Positions 14,554 through 26,500 of a stretch of 64,000 bases of DNA are shown piece after piece (the first letter of the stretch is position 1; each line of letters starts with the position of its first letter). Made by a program: the position numbers and the translations under genes. Below the pieces are notes generated by a model, which saw nothing but the letters and a program-made list of their open reading frames with translations, did no database searches and was not told the DNA's origin. The DNA comes from Climacium dendroides (lineage: Eukaryota > Streptophyta > Bryopsida > Hypnales > Climaciaceae), in NCBI GenBank assembly GCA_950106755.1, contig OX467092.1, positions 5,456,001 to 5,520,000 of the forward strand. The letters run 5' to 3'.

Positions 14554-14733
14554 TGGATGAAAGATAATCCTTCTATGTAGGATAGAAGTGCATATGTTTG
14601 TCTTTGAAATTTTGTGTGAAATAGAAACATATTTTGTATAGTAGTCTGACCTCCAATGAGTCCTCTGATTTGGTATTTTTTTAAACAAAAGATTCACATT
14701 ATACCCAAAAGGTTGATTTCCGTGGTGACTAGC
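14554..14733 (+). repeat. Dispersed repeat, copy A (partner at 54253-54468)
   Basis: In the same order and orientation as the 54.3-kb copy, it carries GATGAAAGATAA, ATGTAG-AGAAGTG, TTTGTGTGAAA, TAGTAGT-CC-CCAATGAGT, GATTCACA, CCAAA, GATTTCC and GTGACTAGC. The collinear blocks over about 180-215 bp show common ancestry. It encodes nothing I recognise. Confidence 0.7.
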
Positions 14734-14880
14734 TTGTACTTTTGAGGTTTAACTAATAAGTCCCTCCAAGGTATTTAGCAAGCATAATACCTTCTCAGCA
14801 TGGGCAAGACCATAGTTTGGTTTTACAAAGTTATATGCACCAAGAATGCACACGTGAATTGAATAAAAAATATTAAAAAT

Positions 14881-17567
14881 ATCTATATTAAATGCTTTCT
14901 AGCAAGGGGGGAGGCGGCACAGAATCCTAAACCCATGTGGGACTCGTTTCACTATTCCATAACCACATTCATTGGTCCCACGGCATTAGGCGTCCTGAAT
15001 ATCGACCGCTGACAGAAGGCCCCTCTAAAACCGGGCAATGAGGAACGTCCAATGAGCACCAATCACAGTCCTCTGAACCAACGGCCGCGATCAAGCGATC
15101 ATCCAAAATTGCCTTACAACCATCCGATGATTTTCTTGACTGAGTACGACAATTCGATTCAAAGGAGAACGCGCCACTTGTCGACCAAGGGTTGACTGGT
15201 ATTCTCGAGCACTCTCGTCCGATCGATGGACCGTGTTGTAGCACTTGCGGCCACTCTTCCAGTGTCGGGGTGCTGGTGTTGGACGATTTTCAGCTCCGAA
15301 TGTTGCAGGTGTGAATTGTGATTGCAGTTCCATCGTGTAGGATTCTTCGAGACGCTTCTTGTGAGCCCTTTGACATCCGATTTGAAGCACATTTGAGTTC
15401 GCATTTCTCAGTTCTGGAGTGAGCTCTGGTAGCCCTGCGGAAATAGATACAGGTGACGATTCCTTACACTAGATTCGGGAAGCCTGTATTGTTGGAACTT
15501 AATTTCATGTTGTAGGATTCGTTGAGACGCGTCGTTTGAGCTCTTAGATGCCCGATTTGGAGTACAATTGAGGCTGCATTGGTTTGCGGATTCAATTCGT
15601 GCACTGGATTGATCTGCAGGTCGGAGGAATGGTGCTTGGAAATAAGGTTTGAGAGCTTGTGATGTAAATTGATTTTGCGGTGCTTTGTTGCTAGGTTCTT
15701 GTTGTGCTTGGAAAGATTCTCTCGTTTGCAATGCTTTGAGATTTCAGTGTAGGACACTCAAGGTTTTCATTGCTCATAGTCAACCTGTCAATTGTTCTCG
15801 TGTAGATTGTGCACTGGGAGGTGATTTCCTCTTTATTGTACATTTGGCCTGGAGATGCAACCCTCTAAAAGATGTACATATAATTTATAAAAATGAAGAG
15901 GTATGGAAAAGTGATTCTACAAGACTTTAGGCAAATGCTTACCTGCTCATACTTCAATTTCAATGCCCAAAACGTGTCCACATAGCAAGCTACGTAGTCG
16001 ATGTATTCTAATTTTGAGTAATCCTTCGCGATCAGATGTATAATGAGAGTTTTGATATGGAGGTTGCGGTGCGTTTATCTGGTTTCGGTGCTTCGATACG
16101 GGATCTTGTTTTGATCACCTTGATTTTGGTTGTAGAAGCGTGAGAGATGAATTGGCTGCTATAAATCGGGTGTCGTGCAATTGTTCACCGGATTGTAGAC
16201 GTCGGTAATTTTGAAATTTGTAGTTGTGTTCTGGATCTACGGAGGACATTTCGAGTTCAGGAAGGAAGAGATTGATTGCCACCTCAGGGCGGTCTGTTAT
16301 CGCTGCTCTAGTCGTTAACCCAGGCTCTCACTTCGTTTGTGTGAGGGGCCAGGGCGGAAGTTGGTTTGCGATTTGCGTATGTTTTTAGGCTGTTGAACGT
16401 ATTTTGCGGCTGCTTTCTTTGTTGATTTTGGATGCTGGATTGGATATTTAAAGTTGTAATCAGGTTTGAGCTTCCGAAATTCTGCAAGTTTGCTTTCTTT
16501 CAGACTATCCATCAATTTATTCTTGTGATTTATTCCGACGAATGATCAGTCGTTGGGCGATATAAATACTGAAGCAGCGTAAACATTGAGAACCTTGTTG
16601 CACCTACGGGCTTGGCAATCCCTGAATCTCGTTACAATGTAATTTTGGATATTGTGCACAGGGAGTTCCTCAAACCATGGGGTTCAGGGTTTTCCTGGTA
16701 TGAATTCAGTAGTTTAAGTACCTGCGCTACGAAGTTAATTCTGTTGGACATTCGCGACGTGACAGCCCTTTAATGATTAATAATTCTGCCATTCCATCAT
16801 AATGTCGCAGTTGCGTCGCTTTCTCATAATGATTGGTGCGTTGGCTTACAGTGTGCATGAATCCATGTAGTGTCTGATTACGATGGTGATTTCGAATTTT
16901 GATCTGTCAGTAGCACAATTCTGATGGTTAGAGCGTTGCTGGTTCATGTCTGTCATGGTATACCCTTTAATTCGGCTATGGGCACTCTCTTTCCTTCTAA
17001 TCAGAGCGATTCCTGCTCGGTTATGCTTTCGCTACCGATGACAGTGAATTTTTATGTTTAGCGTGATAATTTTGGGAACCTTTGGAGTTTTTCTGTCATC
17101 CTGGAAGTTGCCTTGGCAATGAATATGAGGAAGAGTTAGCAGTAATCAAGTTAGCGGCAGAAGTTCTTCATTCTGCTACTGGTACAGAATTTAGGATCTT
17201 GATTTTCTCTGCCACTCATCTAGCTTTGACATTTTATAGTACATGAATTGCTTACTGACGTAACCATACAGAAGGAATGGCTTAGCTACTGTAAAAGATC
17301 ATTGCTGCGACCAGTTGAGTCATTTAATCAGTTCAATTTGAGCCTTAGAAATGCATGCTGATTAGAGAGTTCAATTGCGTTGAGTTAACTGGGACTGCAT
17401 CGTCTATGGTTTCCAGTCGGTAGTCTAGACAAGATCAACCATCCTTGTGCCTCACCTGGTTGCTGACTATGGAATTATCGAAATTGTTCCAGGTTCTTCG
17501 CTGCACACTTCTCGGTTAATTGAGCAGAGTGGTGCCATTTGACAGAAGCAAACAAATTTAGGTAACA
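14881..17567 (+). promoter_or_regulatory. Presumed GWD promoter and long 5' leader
   Basis: Base composition rises sharply at about 14880 and stays high into the GWD gene. Two CCAAT boxes (15049-15053 and 15059-15063) lie near the left edge. A TATA-like GATATAAATACT lies near 16559. No recognisable protein is encoded on either strand. It most likely holds the promoter, leader and perhaps leader introns of GWD. The transcription start cannot be fixed from sequence. Confidence 0.45.
15336..15572. repeat. Diverged 62-bp direct repeat at 175-bp spacing
   Basis: The copies at 15336-15397 and 15511-15572 match at 49 of 62 positions without gaps, both beginning TGTAGGATTC and ending CATTTGAG/CAATTGAG. 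They sit in the presumed GWD leader. On the minus strand both read as similar peptides (VLQIG-RA-RL-ESY-M-L), but in different frames relative to each other and in short ORFs, so a gene is not claimed. Confidence 0.65.
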
Positions 17568-20500
17568 ATGCAGATCCATAGAGTACTATCGAATCCCAAT
17601 ACTGTGTCATATGCGCCTGCCGCTGGGTTCCAGTGTCAGAAAAAAAGTCGGCGAGCGAGCGTCCACTTTGGCGAGTTTGCCCAGTGTACGTACTCCGTGG
17701 CTCCCGCTCTGTCGAATTCTACCTCGAAGAACGGTCTTCGTAGTAGTTTCGTATCGCGGACTTCTCAGTTGCTGGCGCCAGGTTTATGCGAGAGCGGGAG
17801 CCGAAGGGTCAAGCGGGGTGCAGTGATGTCCCCAAGGGCTGTGGTCGCAACGGCGATTGAAGTGGCAGAGGTGGGTCACCTTGTTTTTTTGTCAATTCCC
17901 TTAGACCTATCTGTTAAGTCGGCGTATTATGCTAAGTCTTTTGTTCTGTTTGGCCTTATGTTAGGTTTTAGGTTTCACCAGGATGGCATGAATAGGTGAG
18001 CACGCTAGCTCAAGTGTGGTTATTTTGAATCTTAGTGAATCCATTTGGCATTGCAATTGACGTCTCCAATCAATCATGTGTCGCTTCTGTGTGATCCTTA
18101 TGGAAACATAATCTCTACGGTAGAGTGAATCGAGCGTCAGACGAATTGGTCTAGTACTGCTCCTGATTCTATGAAGCTTTGCACTGACTTCTGTTTCAGT
18201 TTACAAAGGAATTCACAGTTGATGGTGGCATCAAGCTACAGGTATGTTTGCTAAATTTAGTTGTATTGTTGCTAGCATTGTCATATATTCGTTATTTTGC
18301 TTTTGAACGGTTTCTCCCGGTGTTTTTCTCATAATAGACAACTACGGCTTACAGGAGTTTAAATTTTAGTGTTCTAACATAAGCCATGCCGGATTCTCTT
18401 GTAATTTTACTAATTTGAGAATCCGCATATAGCAGGTCTTTGGTGACAATCGGTTTAAGACTCTTTGAATCGCGCAGGAATGTTTAATTTCTTGTTAACG
18501 ATTAAATTCTTCGATTTTAGGTCAGAGCAACTGCTCCTGCAATCGGCAAACCTGCATCCCTGCACTTCGAAGTTTCGAACTGTCATGTCGATTCATTACT
18601 TCTTCATTGGGGCGCATTGGAGCCTGGGAACAAGTAAGCACTTACTCAAATCGAGATTCTCCTGTGTACCATATATTTGGAGATATAACCGAACACTGCA
18701 GTTTCTTTAACTTATTGCCGAGATCTAACAAGCAAGGTCTGTAGAATAATGCTCACTGTTTCTAATGAAAAACTTGCAATGCAGTGCTTGGATTCTGCCG
18801 ACTAACAGACCCGAAGGAAGTTATGAAAAGCATGGTGCAGTACAATCTCCGTTTCGCAAGGTACAACCAAGTTATGATATTGGTCGTATATCCATGTATG
18901 ATTGATGGTCTCTATTATTCCAAGCATTAGGCACTTTAGTTATTAAATTTTTTTGTGATAATGAGAGGAGGGCGCACTACAGCACTTACAGGTTGCTAGA
19001 ATAGTGTATGTCGTTTTTCTAGAGCTTCTAGCGAATAGTTTTCTTTGCTGAAGTGGAGATTATGCGTTGTTTTAGTCGTGACGCGGTCGTATCTCATGTG
19101 TGCAGACTGGAGATACGGCGGCTATAACAGTTGACTTCCCCAATTTGAGTCTCAACGTTGTAGAATTTGTTTTGGTTGACAAAAACAGAAATCACTGGTG
19201 AGTACATTCTCTTACGACATGATGGGTTCTGCATGCATTGCTTGTAATGTATGTAATCTGCGTGTGTACGTTTGAAACTTAGGTTTACTTCTTGCGCTTA
19301 AGAAAAGTTTCATTCGAGTTTGATAAACAGTATTGTTTATTTTTCCAAGCTTTCAATGGTGTTGGACTAGCATTACCCTGTACCACGAGTTGCAAGATGT
19401 TTAATTGGATAATCCAAGGATTGCAAAAAAATACTGCAGACTATTAGCTATCTACTATCAGGTCCTCGTATGAGCTTACTAGTTTCTATTATAAGTTGAA
19501 ATCCTGATCCCATCACACGTTTCAACGGCTAAGAATTTGAGAAAGAACACGTTTTCGCAGGCACAAGTTAAATGGTCAGAATCTTCGAATCGATATTCCG
19601 CAGTTGAACCTTTCGGGGTTCAGTATCCCCGAGGAACTCGTTGGAATCCAAGCTTATCTGCGTTGGGAACGCAAAGGAAAACATAACTACTCTCCTCAAC
19701 AAGAGAAGGTATGGACCTGCTATGAGGAGCCCTTCGCATATTTAGAGTTCTTCAAAATTGTTGGGCATATTTGAGTGTTCTTTAAGAAACGGACGATGAG
19801 TGGTTGAACCGTTCTTTTTCTGTGTTTCAGGCCGAATATGAGGAAGCACGCAAAGAGCTTCAAATCGAGGTTGCTCAGGGAGTTTCTATAGACAAAATTA
19901 GGGCGCGCCTACAAGGTGGACAGGTTGAGGAGAAAAAACAGGAATCGAGCGGTAATGGTAAGGCAAAGTCGGACAATGGAGGGAGCCAGTCAATACTTCG
20001 CAGGGTGCCCAGTATGTCTAGAATGTCGAGGAGGAGGTGGAATACCGATGAACTTTTTAATAGACTCACTCCGGGTGCGAAAGCAGGGGTGGGGACACCC
20101 GCTCGTCCTAGGGAACTTACTCCTTTGCAGAAAGCTGCTCAAAAGTTAGAAGCTGTTGATGGAAGCGAAGTCATTCTGAAGCGGTTCTTCAAGGCTGGAA
20201 ACGATGATCTTCTGGTAAGATTTAAGTGGGTGTCTTGTTCTTCAGGTTACATTTTTGGCCTGTCGTCATCTTTTTTCTTCTTTGTGTCCTCTTTGAGTCG
20301 TCTCATGTGATTGTTTAAATGTTTTCACAATGGCTGTCCTAGAACTTGTGCAGGTCCTTAACTCACGCTGCCTCTCAAACGATGATAGGGTAGAAACAGA
20401 GCCTAAAGAATTCCGTCAAGACTGGACATTTTCAGAAGTGTTTTGACTTTTTTCATTTAATAAGATACACACACCTGCTAGCACTTGCTGACACTTGTTG

Positions 20501-23500
20501 GCAGTTTGATGAAGATGCCATTCTCCGCATCTATCTTTTGTCTGTTTATGAACTGATGTCCATAAGAGGTATTCGGTGATTAACGCTGCGTAATGCTACC
20601 TTCAGCGGGAGACTCGGTGATCATTCTTGTAATTTTTGTCATCACAGGTACTGGTAACGAAGTCTGAAGGAAACGTTCGTGTTCAATTTGGGACAAACTT
20701 CAAAGAGCCTCTGGTCATGCGCTGGGCAGTTTCCAAAGACCACGCAAGAGAGTGGGCGGTATGTTTGTCTTTATATGTCTACTTCTGATCATGCTAAAGT
20801 TTTCTTTTTAAATTTATTTGAAAAGTCTCGTTATTCTCATAGGCATTCTTCAACTAGAATTATTCTTGTTTCTAGGAACAAAACCTGTTTCTACATTGTG
20901 TCTATAGAGAGAATATCTGTTATTGAAATCCACAACTAATAGAGACTTAAGATGATCAAAAGATTCTGAGCTTAGCAAGTTGTGATATCTATGTTAGCTT
21001 GCATTGCCATATAGAGGAAGGTTATCTCAGTTGAAGGGGATGCTTCTGATTTAGCGTAAGTAACATCTGTTAGTTTTTTCGTTGATGCAGCCTCCTCCGG
21101 AAACTGTTGTGCCTGATGAATCTACATCTCAAGGTGGAACATTTGATACTCAATATCAGGGAGGCTTTGCTGGGGATGCTTCTCTTCAGGTGCTTCTATT
21201 CCGCCATTATTCTCTCATTCTTCTTTGTCTTTCTGGACTGTCTCGTTCTGTTCAATTCTACAAATTTGTTTGACTGGTTTGAGTTCTGGACTTCTGGTAT
21301 AGGGTATCACGATCGACCTTGGCGACAACAACTTCATTGGCTTGCCATTCGTTATGCTCAGTGGGGGCAATTGGTATAAGGATAATGGATCAGACTATTA
21401 TGTCTCTTTACGACCCAACAACAAGAAAGCGTTCAAGGTATTTGAATCACTAGGATTACATCGAGTTGTGCTCTCTATTGTCAGGGAATTCGGTACTTTC
21501 ATCAACAAAGTTCAGAAGGCAACATCCAGTTTGGATCTATGTCTATAAGTTCTCGCTCTTCTAGTTTGGTTAATTGTCTGGAATTTTGCAGCACTTAGAA
21601 ATTTGATATCTATCTATTTCCTCTCATACTCTTGTGTACGCTGCTCAGGCTGTTGGAGATGGGAACGGGACTGCCAAGGAGTTTCTGCAAGATGTTGCTA
21701 GTCAAGAGAGTGAAGCCGAACGATCCCTCATGCACAGGTGCGTGGTCGAATGTGCTGCCTGATCTGCTTTATTATAAGATTTGACGGATTGAACGATTGC
21801 TAAACGCAGACGAATGGAATTGAGCTTTGAGTTTATACATATTTTAGTGCCATCACGTTTCTAATTAATTATTTGATTAAATCACATTTCAGCTTTGAGA
21901 TAACGTTTCATCGTTTGAATTTACAATTCTCATTTGGTTCATCAGTAATCGGTCTTGTTGGGTTCATTTATTGACGGTGTGCAGATACAATATTACCACT
22001 GGGCTGACGGAGCGGGCTAGGAATGAAGGAGAGCTTGCCCTAGCTGGAATTTTGGTCTGGTTGCGATTCATGGCCACCAGACAGCTAACTTGGAACAAGA
22101 ACTACAATGTGAAGCCGAGGTGAGTTCAATGATGATCTTTGTCTATACGGTATTCACGTGAGTGATTATAGAATAACCTATGCAGGGAGAGGTAGATAGG
22201 AATATCTGTTGGCACAATATGCTTTGACACCTTGGTTGTGTGAGCACCAGGTGTTGGTTAGCTTTCTATTGCTGGAGTTGACCGCTTTCTAATAGGTTAT
22301 ACCGCCAATTTGAAATTTCCATCATTACGACAGGGTTGGTTTAGCTTGAAGTAGAATGTAATCATGGAACGTGTCGGGACCATCTACTTGGTATTTACGA
22401 ATAAATATCTTGGTCTTTTGTTGCTACTGGACAGAGAAATCAGTGCAGCTCAAGATAGACTTACCAACCTTCTGCAACGAATGTTTGCTGAACAACCTGA
22501 GAACAGAGAGATGATCCGTCTCATTATGACTACTGTAGGTCGTGGAGGACAAGGAGATGTGGGTCAACGTATTCGAGATGAAATTCTTGTTATTCAGGTG
22601 TGTTGTTTGTTTTTTAGGGCATCTTGCCGGGGAAATAATCCTTATTTGAATGTTAATATCTTAATTTCAACACATAAATTTCAGTTTTAAGGATAATCAT
22701 GCATAATGAGGAATTGTGATAATGTTTACCGGAAAAACATTAATGTCAGTGATAGCCTTTATGACGGTATGTTCCTGGTCGATGTTATTGACATATTTTC
22801 ACGTTTTTTTTTTATCAAACTGCAGCGGAATTGTGATTGTAAAGGAGGAATGATGGAAGAGTGGCACCAGAAGCTTCACAATAACACGAGTCCAGATGAT
22901 GTGGTCATTTGCCAGGTAAATTTCTCCTGCCCTGTCATGGAACTCATGTCTATTTTCAACGTGTCGTTCTTTTTTGAGTGGCGTACTGAACACAATTCAC
23001 TATTGGCATTTTAAATTTTTTTAAATTAAAATTAAAATTTTAAAATTTTATAAAATTTGGGTGTCAATAGTGATAGTTGCGTTAGGCCTGGGTGTGGTGT
23101 TTGCGTTTGTCACAACTGCAATTTTATCAGCTTTCCTTTGAGATATTCCCTGCAATTTTGGGTTGTAAAGAAGTTGAGACCTTAAATCCAAGCGTTCTAA
23201 AGCTATAAGGATTTATACTCGGTCTTGCAGGCCCTTTTGGATTACATTAAGAGTGGGTTCAAAATGGACGTGTACTGGAAAACTTTGAACGAGAACGGAG
23301 TCACCAAAGAACGGATGCTGAGTTATGACCGTCCAGTTCGCTCAGAACCCAAATTTAGGGCTGATCAGAAGGATGCGCTTATTAGAGATCTTACAAATTA
23401 TTTGAGAACTTTGAAGGTATGTTTTAACACCTTGTTGGCCTTTTCCTTTCTGTTATTCTGTCAATCAGATAACTAGATTCCCAATGACCTGAAATATGGG

Positions 23501-26500
23501 AGTGTGTCACTTTTGCAGAAAACCATAACAAGCTACATGTCGTATTCTTGCGAAATGATGTGGAAATTGTCGTAGTCTTACTGGTGCTTACCTGTGGCAG
23601 GCTGTTCACTCTGGTGCTGACTTGGAATCGGCTATTCAAGCTTGCATGGGCTACACTGCACAGGTTTGTCCTCTCTACAATATCAGCCATGTAAATTTGG
23701 AAGTGTAAATGGGTTCACACCGTGTATAGTGCTAAGTTCGCTAGTAGAAAACACAGATAATATAATACTAGAAAACGGCTTGAATGAAATCGAGTATTGT
23801 TTTAACACTCAGCTGTCATAAAGGCTATGTTTAGAATGCCGAGAGGAAGTGGAGCTTCTATTGTGACGACTCCTACTTGGATTCTTTCCCTGCAATGCCA
23901 ATTCTTTCTGAACTGTTAATTCTGTGTGTGTTGCACCTTGTGATTATGGACTCTATTTTACAGGTTTCGTATTCTGGTAGTTTCCAAACCTTAAAAAATG
24001 ACCAAACAATCTTAATGCCTTAAGCCTGACCTTGGGATCATGGTGATCATTGTAGGCAAGTCGCCACATGGGAGACCTCAAAATACACCCGATAAGTGGC
24101 TTGTCTGGTGCTTTACCTGTAAGTTTACTTAATGTCCCTGACTAAATCTCTCTGCATTATGAAGAATGGTTTAGGGATTACAATGAGTTTGAAAACAGTT
24201 TCTTGACTGACTTTTTGAATCGTGCATGGCATCGGACCATGTTCATTGCACTTGTCACCTGCATGATTTTTTAGAAATAGAAATCATCCTTCTCTTTTTC
24301 GTTTGCTGCCTTGCACTGTGAAACCAGTTCCTCCACGTTTTAAGCATTTAGCAGGTTAACTTTGAACTTTGAACTTTGTAGGAGATATCACAGAATATCT
24401 TTGACTATACTGTATTGTGAATCCTAGATTGACGATTTTGTCAGACAGTTAATGCCGATTACTGAGAAGTTGGAAGCCCGAGATCTCTCCTTGAAGTTTG
24501 TTCGAAGTGTGCTATTCCTCTTAATTGATTTATGTCTTTTCCGAACATAGGAGCTTCTCCAATTCGTTCTGGAGCACGTTGAAGACAAGAACGTCACTTC
24601 ACTTCTTGAGGTATGTAATGTTCCCTTGACTAAAGTATATATAGTAACGTTTTAACAAGTTGAATCTCTCGTTAAGTTCGTATCATGTCTTTCATTCACG
24701 ATATTGGAGCTTATTTTTATTAATATCATCTACTGATACTGTAGTAGATCAATTCTACAATCTTCGGATTCTATAATATTGGTTCCGTTCTCCTTCGTGC
24801 TACGAATATGTACACAGAACACTGGGAATCATGTTATGTTCTCACATGTCGCATAAGATTTACGGCATTCCGGTACAAGGTGCATGGTTGGCACTTTCGG
24901 AATATACTTTTGGGTATTTTGCATGTTTCTTGGTATTTTTGATATTTTGGTAGCCTACACATTGTCGTCTGATGATGCACTTTACACGCTTTAGGGATTA
25001 CTGGAAGCACGGAGAGAGTTGAGACCAACTCTTTTGAAACCTCATGACCGATTGCGAGATATCATCTTTCTAGACCTGGCATTAGACTCAACTGTACGAA
25101 CAGCCGTTGAGCGTGGCCTGGAGGCACTCTCCAATTCAACACCATTGGTATTTATCTTTTTGATTTTATATCTTGCAAAATGTTACGTTTATGGATTAAG
25201 AGTTTCTTGCTAAACTGATACATTAGTAAATTCTTGCCAAATTTCTGATCCTTCCAAGTCTTCCAAGATTTTTTCTTATTAAAATAACTCCATTATTTAT
25301 TTCTTTTATTTGAAATACGTGCAGGACTTGGCCCATGTTATCAGCATGGTCGTCGAGAATCTGGCTTTATCAAGCAACAATAACGAAGAGCTTGTGTTCT
25401 GTTTGAAGGTATGAATGGAGGTCTCATATGGGGAACTAGTATCACATGTGTCGTTGCCACAACTACTGCAGTCCAATTTGTGCTCAAATCCTCTATTTTG
25501 AAATTTTGAATGTCATAAACACTTTGAAATTTAATATCGTGAACCCATTATGTCCAAATCTCGTAAAATGTGCTCAGTGCATCTTCCCTCCTTGAGGACT
25601 TTCCAATAGTGCCAAGAACATCCAGTCACCACCATGGTTGCGAAGATCTTCGCAGTCACAACACGAAAGAAACACCTACCGGGTGTGTAGATATCATTGT
25701 GATAGTATTCGCCGACCATATGTTTCTCAATTACAAAGCTTCAGATGTGGAGAATAAGGTGCATAATAGGTGTCATATTTAAAGAGATAGCTATAATCAC
25801 TACATCTGAACTTACCATATTAAGCCTGCACTTATATCTTATATATTTGGGTATTGGAGAATTCTATTTCAATACAGTGACCGGTACAGCAAACATCACT
25901 AATAGCTTCTACATTTTGACATCTATTTCTGAAAAAATTGTGCAGGATTGGTATCATGTAATTGACACTATCAAGAAGAAAAGTCATAACTGGGCTTTGA
26001 GAACCAAGGCAGTGCTTGATCGCACACGCCTTGCATTGCAAGACAAGGCTGAATACTATCAGAAAACTCTTCAGCCAACCGCGGAATATCTTGGAGGCTT
26101 GCTTGGAGTGGAAGAGTGGGCTGTAAGTTTATGAATATGCTTATGAGTAATGGGAGTGTTTTGTTATCTTTGGGAGTATTGACTGACAGTTCAAGTCAAC
26201 GAGTGAAGCAGTGTGAAAGTAGTTTCTACTCCACCTTTTTATTTGAATGCTAAGCTAATGTGTTGATGTTTTACCCGTCAGTTATACCTTCGTGTGCTTC
26301 GAGTCCATTTTGAACCCTTTTACTATATATTGAGCCTGTCTCAACTGTTCTGGTGTGACGCAGGTTAACATTTTTACCGAAGAAATGATCCGATCAGGAT
26401 CAGCAGCATCGTTGTCTCTACTGTTAAATAGGCTGGACCCAATCATCCGGAAGGAGGCACATATGGGCAGGTAAGTAATCCTACAAGGTGCTCTTATACA

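Noticed and set aside
14969..15757. A cluster of minus-strand frames of 81-107 residues upstream of GWD
   Set aside because: They overlap each other in different frames, have no splice structure or known domain, and fit a GC-richer non-coding leader. Their peptide similarity comes from the DNA repeat.
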